Part shown: positions 18,451-26,742 of the stretch, piece by piece
Numbering within the stretch: the stretch's first letter is position 1
Layout of the letters: every line of letters starts with the position of its first letter
From: Paraburkholderia largidicola
GTDB taxonomy: Bacteria > Pseudomonadota > Gammaproteobacteria > Burkholderiales > Burkholderiaceae
Length of the DNA: 64,000 bases
Direction: 5' to 3'
Assembly (NCBI RefSeq): GCF_013426895.1
Contig: NZ_AP023176.1
Coordinates: forward strand, 744,001-808,000
Position numbers and translations under genes: made by a program
Notes under the pieces: model-generated
The model's input: only the letters and a program-made list of their open reading frames with translations
The model's database searches: none
What the model was told of the DNA's origin: nothing

Positions 18451-19571
18451 TGACGCCCGTCAACGCGACCCGCACGATGCCCGTTGCCGATGCGCTGTCG
18501 CGCTTCTCGCGGTCGTGGAAGAGCGCGGCACTCGCGCTGGCCATCGGCTCGATCATGTTGATCGTGCTGCCGCGCGTGCTCGACGACTTTGCGCTCGTGC
18601 AGGCCACCGTCTACGCCGTCATGGCGATACTCGCGCTGAGTCTGGGCTTCGTGTGGGGTTTCGGCGGCATTCTCTGCTTCGGCCAGTCGGCGTTCTTCGG
18701 TCTCGGCGCTTACACGTATGCGATTGCCGTCACCAATATGGGCGACAGCACGGTGCCGTTCATGCTCGCCATCGTGTTGCCCGCCGCCTTTGCAGCGGTG
18801 CTCGGCTATCTGATCTTCTATGGACGACTCTCGGACGTGTACATGGGCGTGATCACGCTCACGGTCACGCTGATTCTCTTCAACCTGGTCAACTCGACGG
18901 CCGGTCCAGAATGGAAGATCGGCACTGCGGCGCTCGGCGGCTTCAACGGCATTCCCAACATCGCGCCGCTGAATACGCCGGGCAATATCGACGATGTGAT
19001 CAGTCCGCGCGGGCTGTTCGAGTTGTCGCTGGCGGCGCTGCTCGGCGTGTATTTTTTGCTGCGCGTACTGCTCGCATTCAAGATGGGGCGGGTGATCGTC
19101 GCGAGCAAGGAGAACGAACAGCGTCTGTTGCTGCTCGGCTACGACTCGCGTGTCTACAAGCTCCTGACCTTCGTGCTGGGCGCGGCGATCGCCGGGTTGT
19201 CGGGCTGCCTCTTCGCGAACTGGGGTGCGTTCACGAGTCCCACGGTATTCGGCCTCGCGCAATCCGCGCAGATCATCATCTGGGTCATCGTGGGCGGGCT
19301 CGGCACGCTCGTCGGGCCCGTGATCGGATGCGTGGCGATCCAGTGGCTCACGACGCAGATCGGCACGCAGCAGACCATCAATTCCAACCTCGTGCTCGGC
19401 GCGATTCTCGTCGTGTTCGTGCTGATGGTGCCGAAGGGCATCGTGCCGACTCTCGGCGAACTGGGCATGCGGCTCTTCGGCGCCGTCCGGCGCACGCGCT
19501 CTTCATCGAATGACGCGCGCAACGTCGCGCCGGACGATACACATAGCTCATCGCGGGAGGAAGCCGCATGA
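18450..19571 (+). CDS. Branched-chain/urea-type ABC permease, second system (LivM-like)
   Basis: 373 residues. FGGILCFGQSAFFGLGAYTY and the loop ASKENEQRLLLLGYDSRVYK identify the LivM/UrtC type. The start overlaps the previous stop (TGATG). The frame is open about 880 bases further upstream but that part is out of frame with the LivH-like gene and not protein-like. A Ser-rich tail of about 30 residues ends the protein, and the stop overlaps the next ATG. Confidence 0.9.
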   Translation: MTPVNATRTMPVADALSRFSRSWKSAALALAIGSIMLIVLPRVLDDFALVQATVYAVMAILALSLGFVWGFGGILCFGQSAFFGLGAYTYAIAVTNMGDSTVPFMLAIVLPAAFAAVLGYLIFYGRLSDVYMGVITLTVTLILFNLVNSTAGPEWKIGTAALGGFNGIPNIAPLNTPGNIDDVISPRGLFELSLAALLGVYFLLRVLLAFKMGRVIVASKENEQRLLLLGYDSRVYKLLTFVLGAAIAGLSGCLFANWGAFTSPTVFGLAQSAQIIIWVIVGGLGTLVGPVIGCVAIQWLTTQIGTQQTINSNLVLGAILVVFVLMVPKGIVPTLGELGMRLFGAVRRTRSSSNDARNVAPDDTHSSSREEAA

Positions 19572-20287
19572 CGCAGCCGCTGCTGGAAACACGCAAGCTC
19601 AACGTCCGTTTCGGCGGCGTGCACGCCACGCGCGACATCGACTTCTCACTCGCCGAGGCGGAGTTGCGCTGTGTGATCGGGCCGAACGGCGCGGGCAAGA
19701 GCACCTTCTTCAAGCTGCTGACGGGTCAGGTCAAGCCGACGTCGGGCGAGATCCTGTTTCGGGGCAAGGACATCACCGCGATGCAACCGCATGAGCCGGC
19801 GCGGCTGGGCATCGGTATCAAGACGCAGGTGCCGAGCCTCTTCAACGGTCTTTCCGTGTGGGACAACGTGTGGCTCGCGGCACGGCGCGTCAATACGCCC
19901 AGGCAGACCGAGCGCGTGACGCGGGAAGTGCTGGAGCGCGTCGGCATGCTTTCGCATCGCGACGCGATCACCGGCTTGCTGGCGCATGGCGAACGTCAGT
20001 GGGTCGAACTGGCCGTCGTGATCGCCGCCGACCCGCCGCTGATTCTGCTCGACGAACCCGCGGCGGGCATGAGCGATGCGGAAGTGGCGCGCACCGCGGA
20101 CCTGATACTCGAGATCAACCGGCGCCATGCCCTCGTCGTGGTGGAACACGATATGAGTTTCATCCGACGCATTGCAAAGAAGGTCACGGTGTTGCATCAA
20201 GGCGCGATCATTCGCGAGGACACGCCCGAGCGCATCATGAGCGATCCGTTCATCCAGCAAATCTATCTCGGCAAGAAGCCGCATTGA
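19568..20287 (+). CDS. ABC ATPase, second system (LivG-like)
   Basis: 239 residues. Walker A GPNGAGKS is at 38-45, Walker B is LILLDEPAAGMSD and the H-loop is VVEHDM. The signature is degenerate (LLAHGERQWVEL), the same deviation as in the first system, which supports common descent of the two operons. Coupled to the permease by an ATGA overlap. Confidence 0.9.
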   Translation: MTQPLLETRKLNVRFGGVHATRDIDFSLAEAELRCVIGPNGAGKSTFFKLLTGQVKPTSGEILFRGKDITAMQPHEPARLGIGIKTQVPSLFNGLSVWDNVWLAARRVNTPRQTERVTREVLERVGMLSHRDAITGLLAHGERQWVELAVVIAADPPLILLDEPAAGMSDAEVARTADLILEINRRHALVVVEHDMSFIRRIAKKVTVLHQGAIIREDTPERIMSDPFIQQIYLGKKPH

Positions 20288-20298
20288 CGGGAGGCGCG

Positions 20299-21003
20299 AT
20301 GCTCGAAGCAAACGGTTTGTGCGCGGGTTACGGCGCCATTCCCGTGCTCTATGGCGTGACGCTGTCCGTCAAGCGCGGCGAAGCCATCGGCATTCTCGGA
20401 CACAACGGCATGGGCAAGACGACCTTGCTGCGCACGCTGATCGGCGCGCTGCCCGCGACGGCGGGCACCATCCGCTTCAATCACGAGGATGTGACCGCGC
20501 TTGCGCCGCACGCGCGCGCGAAACGGGGCATGGCGTATGTCCCGCAGGGGCGCGAGATCTTCCCGACGCTGTCTGCCTACGACAACTTGCGACTCGGCCT
20601 CGTGAAGACAGGCCGCAAGCCCGAGTCGGCAATCGACGCGCTACTCGAGGATTTCCCGCGTCTTCGGCCTCTGCTGGACCGGGCCGGCGGGGCACTCTCT
20701 GGCGGTGAACAACAACTGCTCGCCCTGGCGCGCGCGCTGGCGGGCGAGCCGTCGATGCTGCTGCTCGATGAACCTACGGAAGGCATCCAGCCTTCGATCA
20801 TCGAAGAAATCGCCGAGACGCTCGTGTCGTTGCGCGAAAAGCGCGGCCTGACGATCGTGCTCGTCGAGCAGAACCTCGACTTCATCGCCGCCGTATCGCA
20901 GCGGGTGCTGGTGATCCGGCGCGGGCGCATCGGCGATGAAATTCCCCGCGAGCATCTCACCGACCTCGACAAGGTCAGCGAGTACACGGGGGTGCATGCC
21001 TAG
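20299..21003 (+). CDS. ABC ATPase, second system (LivF-like)
   Basis: 234 residues with Walker A GHNGMGKT at 34-41, the LSGGEQQLLALARAL signature, YVPQGREIFPTLSAYDNLR and TEGIQPSIIEEI. GGGAGG lies four bases before the ATG. It is the last gene of the second importer. Its stop overlaps by four bases with the stop of the convergent GntR gene. Confidence 0.9.
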   Translation: MLEANGLCAGYGAIPVLYGVTLSVKRGEAIGILGHNGMGKTTLLRTLIGALPATAGTIRFNHEDVTALAPHARAKRGMAYVPQGREIFPTLSAYDNLRLGLVKTGRKPESAIDALLEDFPRLRPLLDRAGGALSGGEQQLLALARALAGEPSMLLLDEPTEGIQPSIIEEIAETLVSLREKRGLTIVLVEQNLDFIAAVSQRVLVIRRGRIGDEIPREHLTDLDKVSEYTGVHA

Positions 21004-21755
21004 GCGCTCTTCAATACATCGAGCGCGGCAGCACACGCGCCTTGCAGTTGCTCGCGCATCAGATCCTGAACGTCCGCCGTGCGGTTGACGATCGCATCGC
21101 GAATCCGCACCGCCTGCTCGAACGATGCGCGCATCCGTCCGCCGCGTGACATCGCGATACGCCGCAAGCGGCGCACCGGGCCGATCAGCGCGGCATGGTT
21201 CTGTTGCAGCGTGCGGTTGTCGGCGATCGTCATCACGATCGTATAGAAGCGATCCAGTGCGTCGACATAGCTCGCCGGGTCGTCTGCCTCGACGCTCGCC
21301 TGCATCGCGCGGATCACATCGTCCAGTTGCGCTGCGCCGAGCGCGGTGATGCGCTCCGACGCCAGCTGCACCGCGAGACATTCGAGTGCGGCGCGCACCG
21401 TATAGATCTCTTCGACATCGCGCAGCGACACCGCGCGCACATAAGCGCCTACGCGAGGCAGGATCGTCACCAGCCCTTCGCGTTCCAGTTGCGCGAACGC
21501 TTCGCGCATCGGCGTGCGGCTGACGTTCAGCTGCTTCGCGACCTGTACTTCGGACAGCCGGCTGCCCGGCGCAAGCACCCCTTCGACGATCGCCTCGCGC
21601 AACGCGGGCACGACCACGCCGTCGCTCAACGAATCCCCTGTGGCATCCAGCGTGCGCAGCCGTGCGTGATAGCGCGTGGCGATCGACTCCAGACTGGGCG
21701 CATGGCGCACGGGTGCCGTCGGAGTCTTTTTGGATGCAGTTTTTGCAGTAGGCAT
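21000..21755 (-). CDS. GntR-family regulator, FadR/FCD subgroup
   Basis: 251 residues. The winged HTH is residues about 45-110 (GVLAPGSRLSEVQVAKQL then NVSRTPMREAFAQLEREGLV) and an all-helical FCD effector domain follows (VEEIYTVRAALECLAVQLAS). The start codon at 21753-21755 has GAGG six bases upstream. It is divergent from an enoyl-CoA hydratase gene, with the palindrome CTGTATACAG between them, so it most likely represses the 21812-25579 genes and itself. Confidence 0.88.
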   Translation of the reverse strand: MPTAKTASKKTPTAPVRHAPSLESIATRYHARLRTLDATGDSLSDGVVVPALREAIVEGVLAPGSRLSEVQVAKQLNVSRTPMREAFAQLEREGLVTILPRVGAYVRAVSLRDVEEIYTVRAALECLAVQLASERITALGAAQLDDVIRAMQASVEADDPASYVDALDRFYTIVMTIADNRTLQQNHAALIGPVRRLRRIAMSRGGRMRASFEQAVRIRDAIVNRTADVQDLMREQLQGACAAALDVLKSA

Positions 21756-21781
21756 TGACACCTCGAAATTCTGTGAATACG

Positions 21782-21791
21782 CTGTATACAG
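21782..21791. promoter_or_regulatory. Candidate GntR/FadR-type operator
   Basis: Perfect palindrome CTGTATACAG, with a related half site TTATACA seven bases on, in the 56-base gap between the divergent GntR and enoyl-CoA hydratase genes. FCD regulators commonly bind GTATAC-centred palindromes. The second element ends just before the AGGAGA ribosome site at 21802. Confidence 0.6.
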
Positions 21792-21811
21792 ATTATACAT
21801 CAGGAGACGAC

Positions 21812-22543
21812 ATGGATCGCAGTCCATTGCAGGCCCCCGTTCTGATCGAGCAGACGGGCGACACGCTGACCTTCACCCTGAACCGGCCGGACGCCGGCAA
21901 TGAAGTATCGGGCGCGATGTTCGACGCGATGTCGGCGGCGTTGCGCAGCGAGGCCGTCGAGCCGAAGGCGCGCGTGTTGCGCCTGCGCGCGAACGGCGAC
22001 GTGTTCTGCACGGGCCGCGAGCGGGCGGGGCGGGACGCCGTGTCGATCCGCGCCGAAGTCACGCGGCTGATCGAACTCAAGCGGCTGTTGCGCAACACGT
22101 CGCTGATCTCGATTGCCCAGGTGCAGGGCGATGCGCTCGGCTTCGGTTTCGGGCTGGCCATTCTGTGCGACTTCACGCTGGTTTCGTCGGCGGCGCGGCT
22201 GGGCTTTCCGGAGATGAAAGCCGGCTTGCCGCCCGCCGCGATCATGGCCTATCTGGGCCGCTATGCATTGCCCAAAGCGGTGTTCCCGATGGTGCTGTTC
22301 GGCGACGCCATCACGCCCGAACTTGCCGTGCAGGCGGGCCTCGCCACGCGCGTATGCGAGCCGGCGAGCCTGCATGCCGAAGCGGACACGTTAGCCGAAC
22401 GGATTCTCTCGCTCGACGAAGCGGGCGCAAGGCAATGCAAGGCGTTTTTCCTCGCGGCGCAGGAAAGCAGCGCCGAACACAACTTCCGCAGCGCAACCGA
22501 TATGTTGACCGTCAATGCGTTGCGGCTGATGCAAGGCCGTTGA
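21812..22543 (+). CDS. Enoyl-CoA hydratase/isomerase family protein
   Basis: 243-residue crotonase fold. The oxyanion-hole regions are present: LRANGDVFCTGRERAG and QVQGDALGFGFGLAILCDFT, then the family stretch SAARLGFPEMKAGLPPAAIM. The acidic pair of true hydratases is not evident, so isomerase, hydrolase or lyase activity is possible. AGGAGA lies four bases before ATG 21812. It is the first gene of a set with an MFS carrier and an aldehyde dehydrogenase. Confidence 0.85.
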   Translation: MDRSPLQAPVLIEQTGDTLTFTLNRPDAGNEVSGAMFDAMSAALRSEAVEPKARVLRLRANGDVFCTGRERAGRDAVSIRAEVTRLIELKRLLRNTSLISIAQVQGDALGFGFGLAILCDFTLVSSAARLGFPEMKAGLPPAAIMAYLGRYALPKAVFPMVLFGDAITPELAVQAGLATRVCEPASLHAEADTLAERILSLDEAGARQCKAFFLAAQESSAEHNFRSATDMLTVNALRLMQGR

Positions 22544-22590
22544 GTGCGGTGATGCATCGTTAGCCCGATACAACAGGACGTGCGGACCAG

Positions 22591-22621
22591 GGCGGGCGTC
22601 AGCGAACGAAGACGCCTCGCC
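22591..22621 (+). repeat. Intergenic hairpin upstream of the MFS gene
   Basis: Arms GGCGGGCGTC and GACGCCTCGCC pair with a small bulge across a ten-base loop, no T tract. It lies in the 105-base gap between the hydratase and transporter genes and may tune expression of the latter. Confidence 0.4.
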
Positions 22622-22648
22622 ACACCGGAACGTCGACAGGAGACAGAC

Positions 22649-24049
22649 ATGAACGTCAACGCAGGGCCGCGGCTCGACCGCTTGCCGATGTCGGGATTTC
22701 ATCGGCGCATCATGTGGCTGATCGGCATCGGCATGTTTTTCGATGGTTTCGATATTTACGTTGCGTCGACGGTGCTCGGCGCGACGCTCAAGAGCGGCTT
22801 CTCCACGCTCGGACAGAATGCGCTGTTCGTGTCGCTGACCTTTCTCGGCATGATGCTCGGTTCGCTCTGCACCGGCTTTCTCGGCGACCGCTTCGGGCGG
22901 CGGTTCACCTATCAGGCGAACCTGGCGGTGTTCGGACTGGCGTCGCTCGGCGCGGCGCTTGCGCCGAACATGAGCGTGCTGATCGCGTGCCGCTTCGTCA
23001 TGGGACTCGGGCTTGGCGCGGAAAACGTGGTCGGCTACTCGACGCTGACCGAGTTCGTGCCGCCGCAAAAGCGCGGCAAGCTGCAGGGCCTGATGGCTGT
23101 GTTCGTGGTGTCGGGATTGCCTGTGGCAGGGTTGATCGGCTTGTTGCTGATTCCATCGTTCGGCTGGCGCGCGATGTTCGTGCTCGGTGGACTCGGCGCG
23201 CTCGGCGTCTGGTATGCGCGCAAGGCCTTGCCCGAGTCCCCGCGCTGGCTCGATTCCGTTGGACGTCACGAAGAAGCCGACGCGATCCTGCGACGCATTG
23301 AAACCGAAGTGACGGCTGCGCGAGGTGGTGAGCCGCTGCCGGCTCCCGCCTCCATGAAAGCAGGCACGACCGCGCCGCCGATGCTCACGTTCGGTTCGCT
23401 ATTCAGCGGCGCGATGCTGCAGCGGATGATCGTCGGCTGCGTGACGCTGGTGGTCATCAACACGTTGCTGTACGGCTTCGTCACCTGGCTGCCGACGTTC
23501 TTCGTGCATCAGGGCTTCAGTATCGCGAAGTCGTTCGGTTTTGCGCTCGTGATGTCGCTCGGTGCGCCGATCGGCTCCGCAATCGGTGCGCTCACGGCCG
23601 ATGCGTGGGGCCGCAAGCCGACCATCATCGGCTCGTCGTTCGCGGCGATCCTGTTCGGCGCGATGTACCCGTTCATCACGAGCCCCGTGATTCTGCCCAT
23701 CGTCGGACTGCTGTTGACCATCCCCATCTACGTGCTGGTCGCGCTGCTGTTCGCCGTGTATGTGCCCGAACTCTTTCCGACCGAAGTGCGGCTGCGCGCG
23801 TCGGGTGTGTGCAACACGCTCGGCCGTGGCGCAACCATCGTGACGCCGTTCATCGTGGTGGCGCTGTTTGCGCAGCACGGCATCGTCGGTGTGCTTGCCT
23901 TGATGATCGGCCTGCTCGCCGTGCAGATCGTGGTGGTCGCATGGCTGGGCGTCGAACCGACGGGACAGCGCCTCGAAGATCTTCAGCCGGAAGACACAGT
24001 CACGCGCGACGCGCTTCATGCCGACGCGCACGCTTCGCCTCTCAAGTGA
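22649..24049 (+). CDS. MFS transporter, aromatic/organic acid symporter type
   Basis: 466 residues, twelve helices. The loop motif is TGFLGDRFGRRFTYQANL in the first half and GALTADAWGRKPTIIG in the second. GMFFDGFDIYVASTVLGATL is typical of the acid:proton symporter group and YVPELFPTEVRLRASGVCNT precedes the last helices. AGGAGA lies upstream of the ATG. It probably imports the acid degraded by the flanking hydratase and dehydrogenase; the compound is unknown. Confidence 0.88.
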   Translation: MNVNAGPRLDRLPMSGFHRRIMWLIGIGMFFDGFDIYVASTVLGATLKSGFSTLGQNALFVSLTFLGMMLGSLCTGFLGDRFGRRFTYQANLAVFGLASLGAALAPNMSVLIACRFVMGLGLGAENVVGYSTLTEFVPPQKRGKLQGLMAVFVVSGLPVAGLIGLLLIPSFGWRAMFVLGGLGALGVWYARKALPESPRWLDSVGRHEEADAILRRIETEVTAARGGEPLPAPASMKAGTTAPPMLTFGSLFSGAMLQRMIVGCVTLVVINTLLYGFVTWLPTFFVHQGFSIAKSFGFALVMSLGAPIGSAIGALTADAWGRKPTIIGSSFAAILFGAMYPFITSPVILPIVGLLLTIPIYVLVALLFAVYVPELFPTEVRLRASGVCNTLGRGATIVTPFIVVALFAQHGIVGVLALMIGLLAVQIVVVAWLGVEPTGQRLEDLQPEDTVTRDALHADAHASPLK

Positions 24050-24067
24050 ATAAACAGGAATGACGCA

Positions 24068-25579
24068 ATGGATACGACGAACACCCAGCACTACGACGCA
24101 CAGTTGTTGATCGATGGCGAATGGACGGATGCCGAGGAGAACCGCACGCTCGACATCATGAATCCCGCGACGGGCGAAGTGATCGGCGCACTGGCGGCTG
24201 CGTCGGCGAACGACGTCGACCGCGCGGTGCAGGCGGGGCACCGTGCCTTCGAAGGCGGCGCGTGGCGCGACATGCCGATCCAGCAACGCGCGCGCGTGCT
24301 GAACCGCTTTGCCGATCTGTTCGAAGCGGATCTCGAACAGTTTTACAAGCTGGAGACACTGAACAACGGTCGCCCGATCTCCGAAACGCGTGCGCAGATT
24401 TCGCGCTTGCCGCAGTTCTACCGGTACTTCGCGGCGCTCGCACTCACGCGCCGCAGCGACGTGATTCCCATCGAAGGACCGTACCTGTGCTACACGCAGC
24501 GCGTGCCGCTCGGCGTGGTCGCGCTGATGACGTCGTTCAATCATCCGTTGATGATTCTTTCGAAGAGCCTCGCGCCCGCGCTTGCGACGGGCAATAGCGT
24601 GGTCATCAAGGCATCGGAGCAGACACCGCTTACGACGGTGCGGCTCGTGAGGTTGCTGCAGGAAGCGGGCGTGCCCAGGGGCGTCGTCAATGTGGTGAAC
24701 GGCGAAGGCCGCGAAGCGGGCGCGGCGCTCGCGCGGCATCCGCTGATTCGCAAGGTGGTGTTCACGGGCGGCACGGACGTGGGTCGCACGATCGGCGAGG
24801 CGGCAGCGCGCAATTTCGCACTGACCACGCTGGAACTGGGCGGCAAGGGCGCGGTGATTCTGTTCGACGACTTCGACATCGAGCGCGCGGTGAACGGCGC
24901 GGCGTTCGCGGCTTTCATCGGTGCTGGACAGACCTGCGTGTGCGGCGCGCGCATTCTCGTGCAGAAGTCGATGTACGCGGAGTTTCTCGAACGTTTCCGC
25001 GTCAAGGCGGAAGGCATTCGAGTGGGCGATCCCGCCGATGCGAAGACCCAGCTTGGGCCCGTGATTTCGGACCGTTCGAGGCAGCGCATTCTGGCGATGC
25101 TCGAGCGCGCAAAGGCGGCGGGCGCGAAAGTGCTGACGGGTGGACGCGTGCCGCAAGGATTGACGTCGGGCTACTTTCTCGAGCCGACGGTGATTCACGA
25201 CGCCAGCCCGCAGTCGGAGATTGGCCAGGACGAGGTGTTTGGGCCCGTCACCGTCGTCATGCCGTTCGAAGACGAGGCCGATGCGATCCGTATCGCCAAC
25301 GACACGCAGTTCGGTCTTGCCGCTTCGATCTGGACGCAGGATGTCGCTCGCGCACACCGCGTTGCCGGCAAGCTCGAGTTCGGCATGGTGTGGGTGAACG
25401 ATCATCACCGGCTCGATCCCGCATCGCCATGGGGCGGCTTCAAGAACAGCGGAGTCGGCCGCGAGACGGGCATCGAATCGTTCGATCAGTTCAGTGAACC
25501 GCGCGCGGTGACGATCAATACCAGTGGCAAGACGGTCGACTGGTATGCGGACGATGGTCAATTGAAGCGGTTGAACTAA
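24068..25579 (+). CDS. NAD(P)-dependent aldehyde dehydrogenase
   Basis: 503 residues with all catalytic residues: N158 in TSFNHP, E256 in LELGGKG and C290 in GQTCVCGAR. FTGGTDVGRTIGEAAARNF is the cofactor-binding region and DEVFGPVTVVMPF the C-terminal family motif. The length is standard. It sits 18 bases after the MFS gene. It probably oxidises an aldehyde to the acid in the same pathway. NPWGG is replaced by SPWGG in the C-terminal ALDH block, a normal variant. Confidence 0.9.
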   Translation: MDTTNTQHYDAQLLIDGEWTDAEENRTLDIMNPATGEVIGALAAASANDVDRAVQAGHRAFEGGAWRDMPIQQRARVLNRFADLFEADLEQFYKLETLNNGRPISETRAQISRLPQFYRYFAALALTRRSDVIPIEGPYLCYTQRVPLGVVALMTSFNHPLMILSKSLAPALATGNSVVIKASEQTPLTTVRLVRLLQEAGVPRGVVNVVNGEGREAGAALARHPLIRKVVFTGGTDVGRTIGEAAARNFALTTLELGGKGAVILFDDFDIERAVNGAAFAAFIGAGQTCVCGARILVQKSMYAEFLERFRVKAEGIRVGDPADAKTQLGPVISDRSRQRILAMLERAKAAGAKVLTGGRVPQGLTSGYFLEPTVIHDASPQSEIGQDEVFGPVTVVMPFEDEADAIRIANDTQFGLAASIWTQDVARAHRVAGKLEFGMVWVNDHHRLDPASPWGGFKNSGVGRETGIESFDQFSEPRAVTINTSGKTVDWYADDGQLKRLN

Positions 25580-25590
25580 CCCGGGAGTGG

Positions 25591-25642
25591 GCGGCGGCCG
25601 TCAGTCGCAAACCAGAGACAAAAATCTCGTGACGGCCGCCGC
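25591..25642. repeat. 13-bp inverted repeat downstream of the aldehyde dehydrogenase
   Basis: GCGGCGGCCGTCA at 25591-25603 pairs perfectly with 25630-25642. The 26-base loop holds a nested GAGA/TCTC hairpin with loop CAAAAA. No T tract follows, so it is not a standard terminator, though it may stop or protect the upstream transcript. Confidence 0.55.
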
Positions 25643-25684
25643 AGGCGACGAGTCGAGGTTTGCGTAAGCAACGCTTATAAATAG

Positions 25685-25708
25685 AAAAAGCCCGCCTTTA
25701 CAGCGGGC
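25685..25708 (-). terminator. Rho-independent terminator reading leftward
   Basis: Minus-strand stem GCCCGC/GCGGGC (25703-25708 and 25690-25695) with a seven-base loop, followed on the minus strand by TTTTTC. No minus-strand protein gene lies upstream of it, so it may end a small RNA or antisense transcript. Confidence 0.55.
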
Positions 25709-25761
25709 CGCGAGCACCCCGGTTCGGATAACCTGAATCGACTACGCGTAGCATCGCGCCA

Positions 25762-25794
25762 GGCTCGGCATGTCGTGACATGACATGTCGAGCC
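25762..25794 (+). promoter_or_regulatory. Leader hairpin upstream of the formylglutamate amidohydrolase paralogue
   Basis: Two 13-base arms (25762-25774 and 25782-25794) pair completely in plus-strand RNA, including one G-U pair, around the loop GTGACAT. On the minus strand that pair would be a C-A mismatch, so the structure favours a plus-strand transcript. It ends 27 bases before the start codon at 25822. Confidence 0.45.
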
Positions 25795-25821
25795 AGCCGA
25801 TGCGAACTGAGGGTACTCCAC

Positions 25822-26670
25822 ATGCAGAACATGGCTTTCGGGCAGGTGTATCGAGCCGATTCGCCGATTCTCGTCGCCACGCCGCACACGGGCACGGCCA
25901 TTCCCGATGACTTGCTGCAGCATCCCGCTTGGGTGCCCATCGCCGGCCGTCTCGCGGACCCGGCGGGCATCGCGTTGCAGGCTGCGGCCGGGCGGCATGG
26001 CGCGTCCGTCGTGTCGGCGCTTTATCACCCGTGCGTGATCGACTTCAACATCGCCACCGACACCGGTCCGCTTTCGCCGCGCCTGAACCGCGGTGGGCTC
26101 TGCCGCACGCATACGTCGCGCGGCGAATCGCTGTACGGGGCGGACGGGCAGCTTCCGGAAGCGGAAGTGGAGAGGCGCGTCGACCGATACTGGCGCCCGT
26201 TCCACGCGGCCGTGACGTCCGAACTCGTGCGCCTGCGGCAGATGCATGAAAACGTTCTGCTGCTCGTCACGCATGCGAGTTCGTGGCTCTCGCCGTTTCG
26301 CAATCAGGCAGGCGCATCCGACTGCAACGTCGGCACGAACCAGGGCGCCTCATGCGACAGGCAACTGGTGTCGACGCTGACCGGGATCGTCAAGTCGTGC
26401 GGACATTCGTGGGTCGTGAACGGCAAGGTCGCGGATGTGTTCTGCGCGCAGCGCTACGGCATGCCCGAGAACGGCATTCATGCGATCGAAGTCGAGATAG
26501 CAGGACGCTGGCGCGCCGAACTGGAGATCGACGCGCGCGATACCGTCGACCGGAAGCCTGACGCTGCGATGGACGCCCTGCTCGAAGCGCTGATGAAAAC
26601 GCTTCGGCGTTTGCCGCGGGCCGAAGCGGTATCGGCGGCCGCGTTCGAGGACGCGAATGGACATGCATGA
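25822..26670 (+). CDS. Divergent N-formylglutamate amidohydrolase family protein
   Basis: 282 residues. The fold is recognisable from ILVATPHTGTAIPDDLLQH, VIDFNIATDTGPLSPRLNRG, LCRTHTSRGESLYG and ENGIHAIEVEIAGRW. Compared with the HutG in this window (39351), three active-site blocks are altered: DTDWHLDRL is LADPAGIALQ, WEAHSI is VTHASSW and GHITRAYG is ADVFCAQRYG. Known HutG enzymes hydrolyse N-formylglutamate with a metal, so this protein may use another substrate or have lost activity. GAGGG precedes ATG 25822. A LysR gene follows on the same strand. Confidence 0.75.
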   Translation: MQNMAFGQVYRADSPILVATPHTGTAIPDDLLQHPAWVPIAGRLADPAGIALQAAAGRHGASVVSALYHPCVIDFNIATDTGPLSPRLNRGGLCRTHTSRGESLYGADGQLPEAEVERRVDRYWRPFHAAVTSELVRLRQMHENVLLLVTHASSWLSPFRNQAGASDCNVGTNQGASCDRQLVSTLTGIVKSCGHSWVVNGKVADVFCAQRYGMPENGIHAIEVEIAGRWRAELEIDARDTVDRKPDAAMDALLEALMKTLRRLPRAEAVSAAAFEDANGHA

Positions 26671-26742
26671 CACCGTGCTTGCGACGTCGTGGGCCGGCCG
26701 ATGTATCCATGCTACATTCTTGCAGTCAATGTGCGGCCAGTC

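Noticed and set aside
23399..25561. 720-codon minus-strand frame opposite the aldehyde dehydrogenase and MFS genes
   Set aside because: It is antisense to two well-conserved genes, its composition is Arg/His-rich and it has no recognisable domain.
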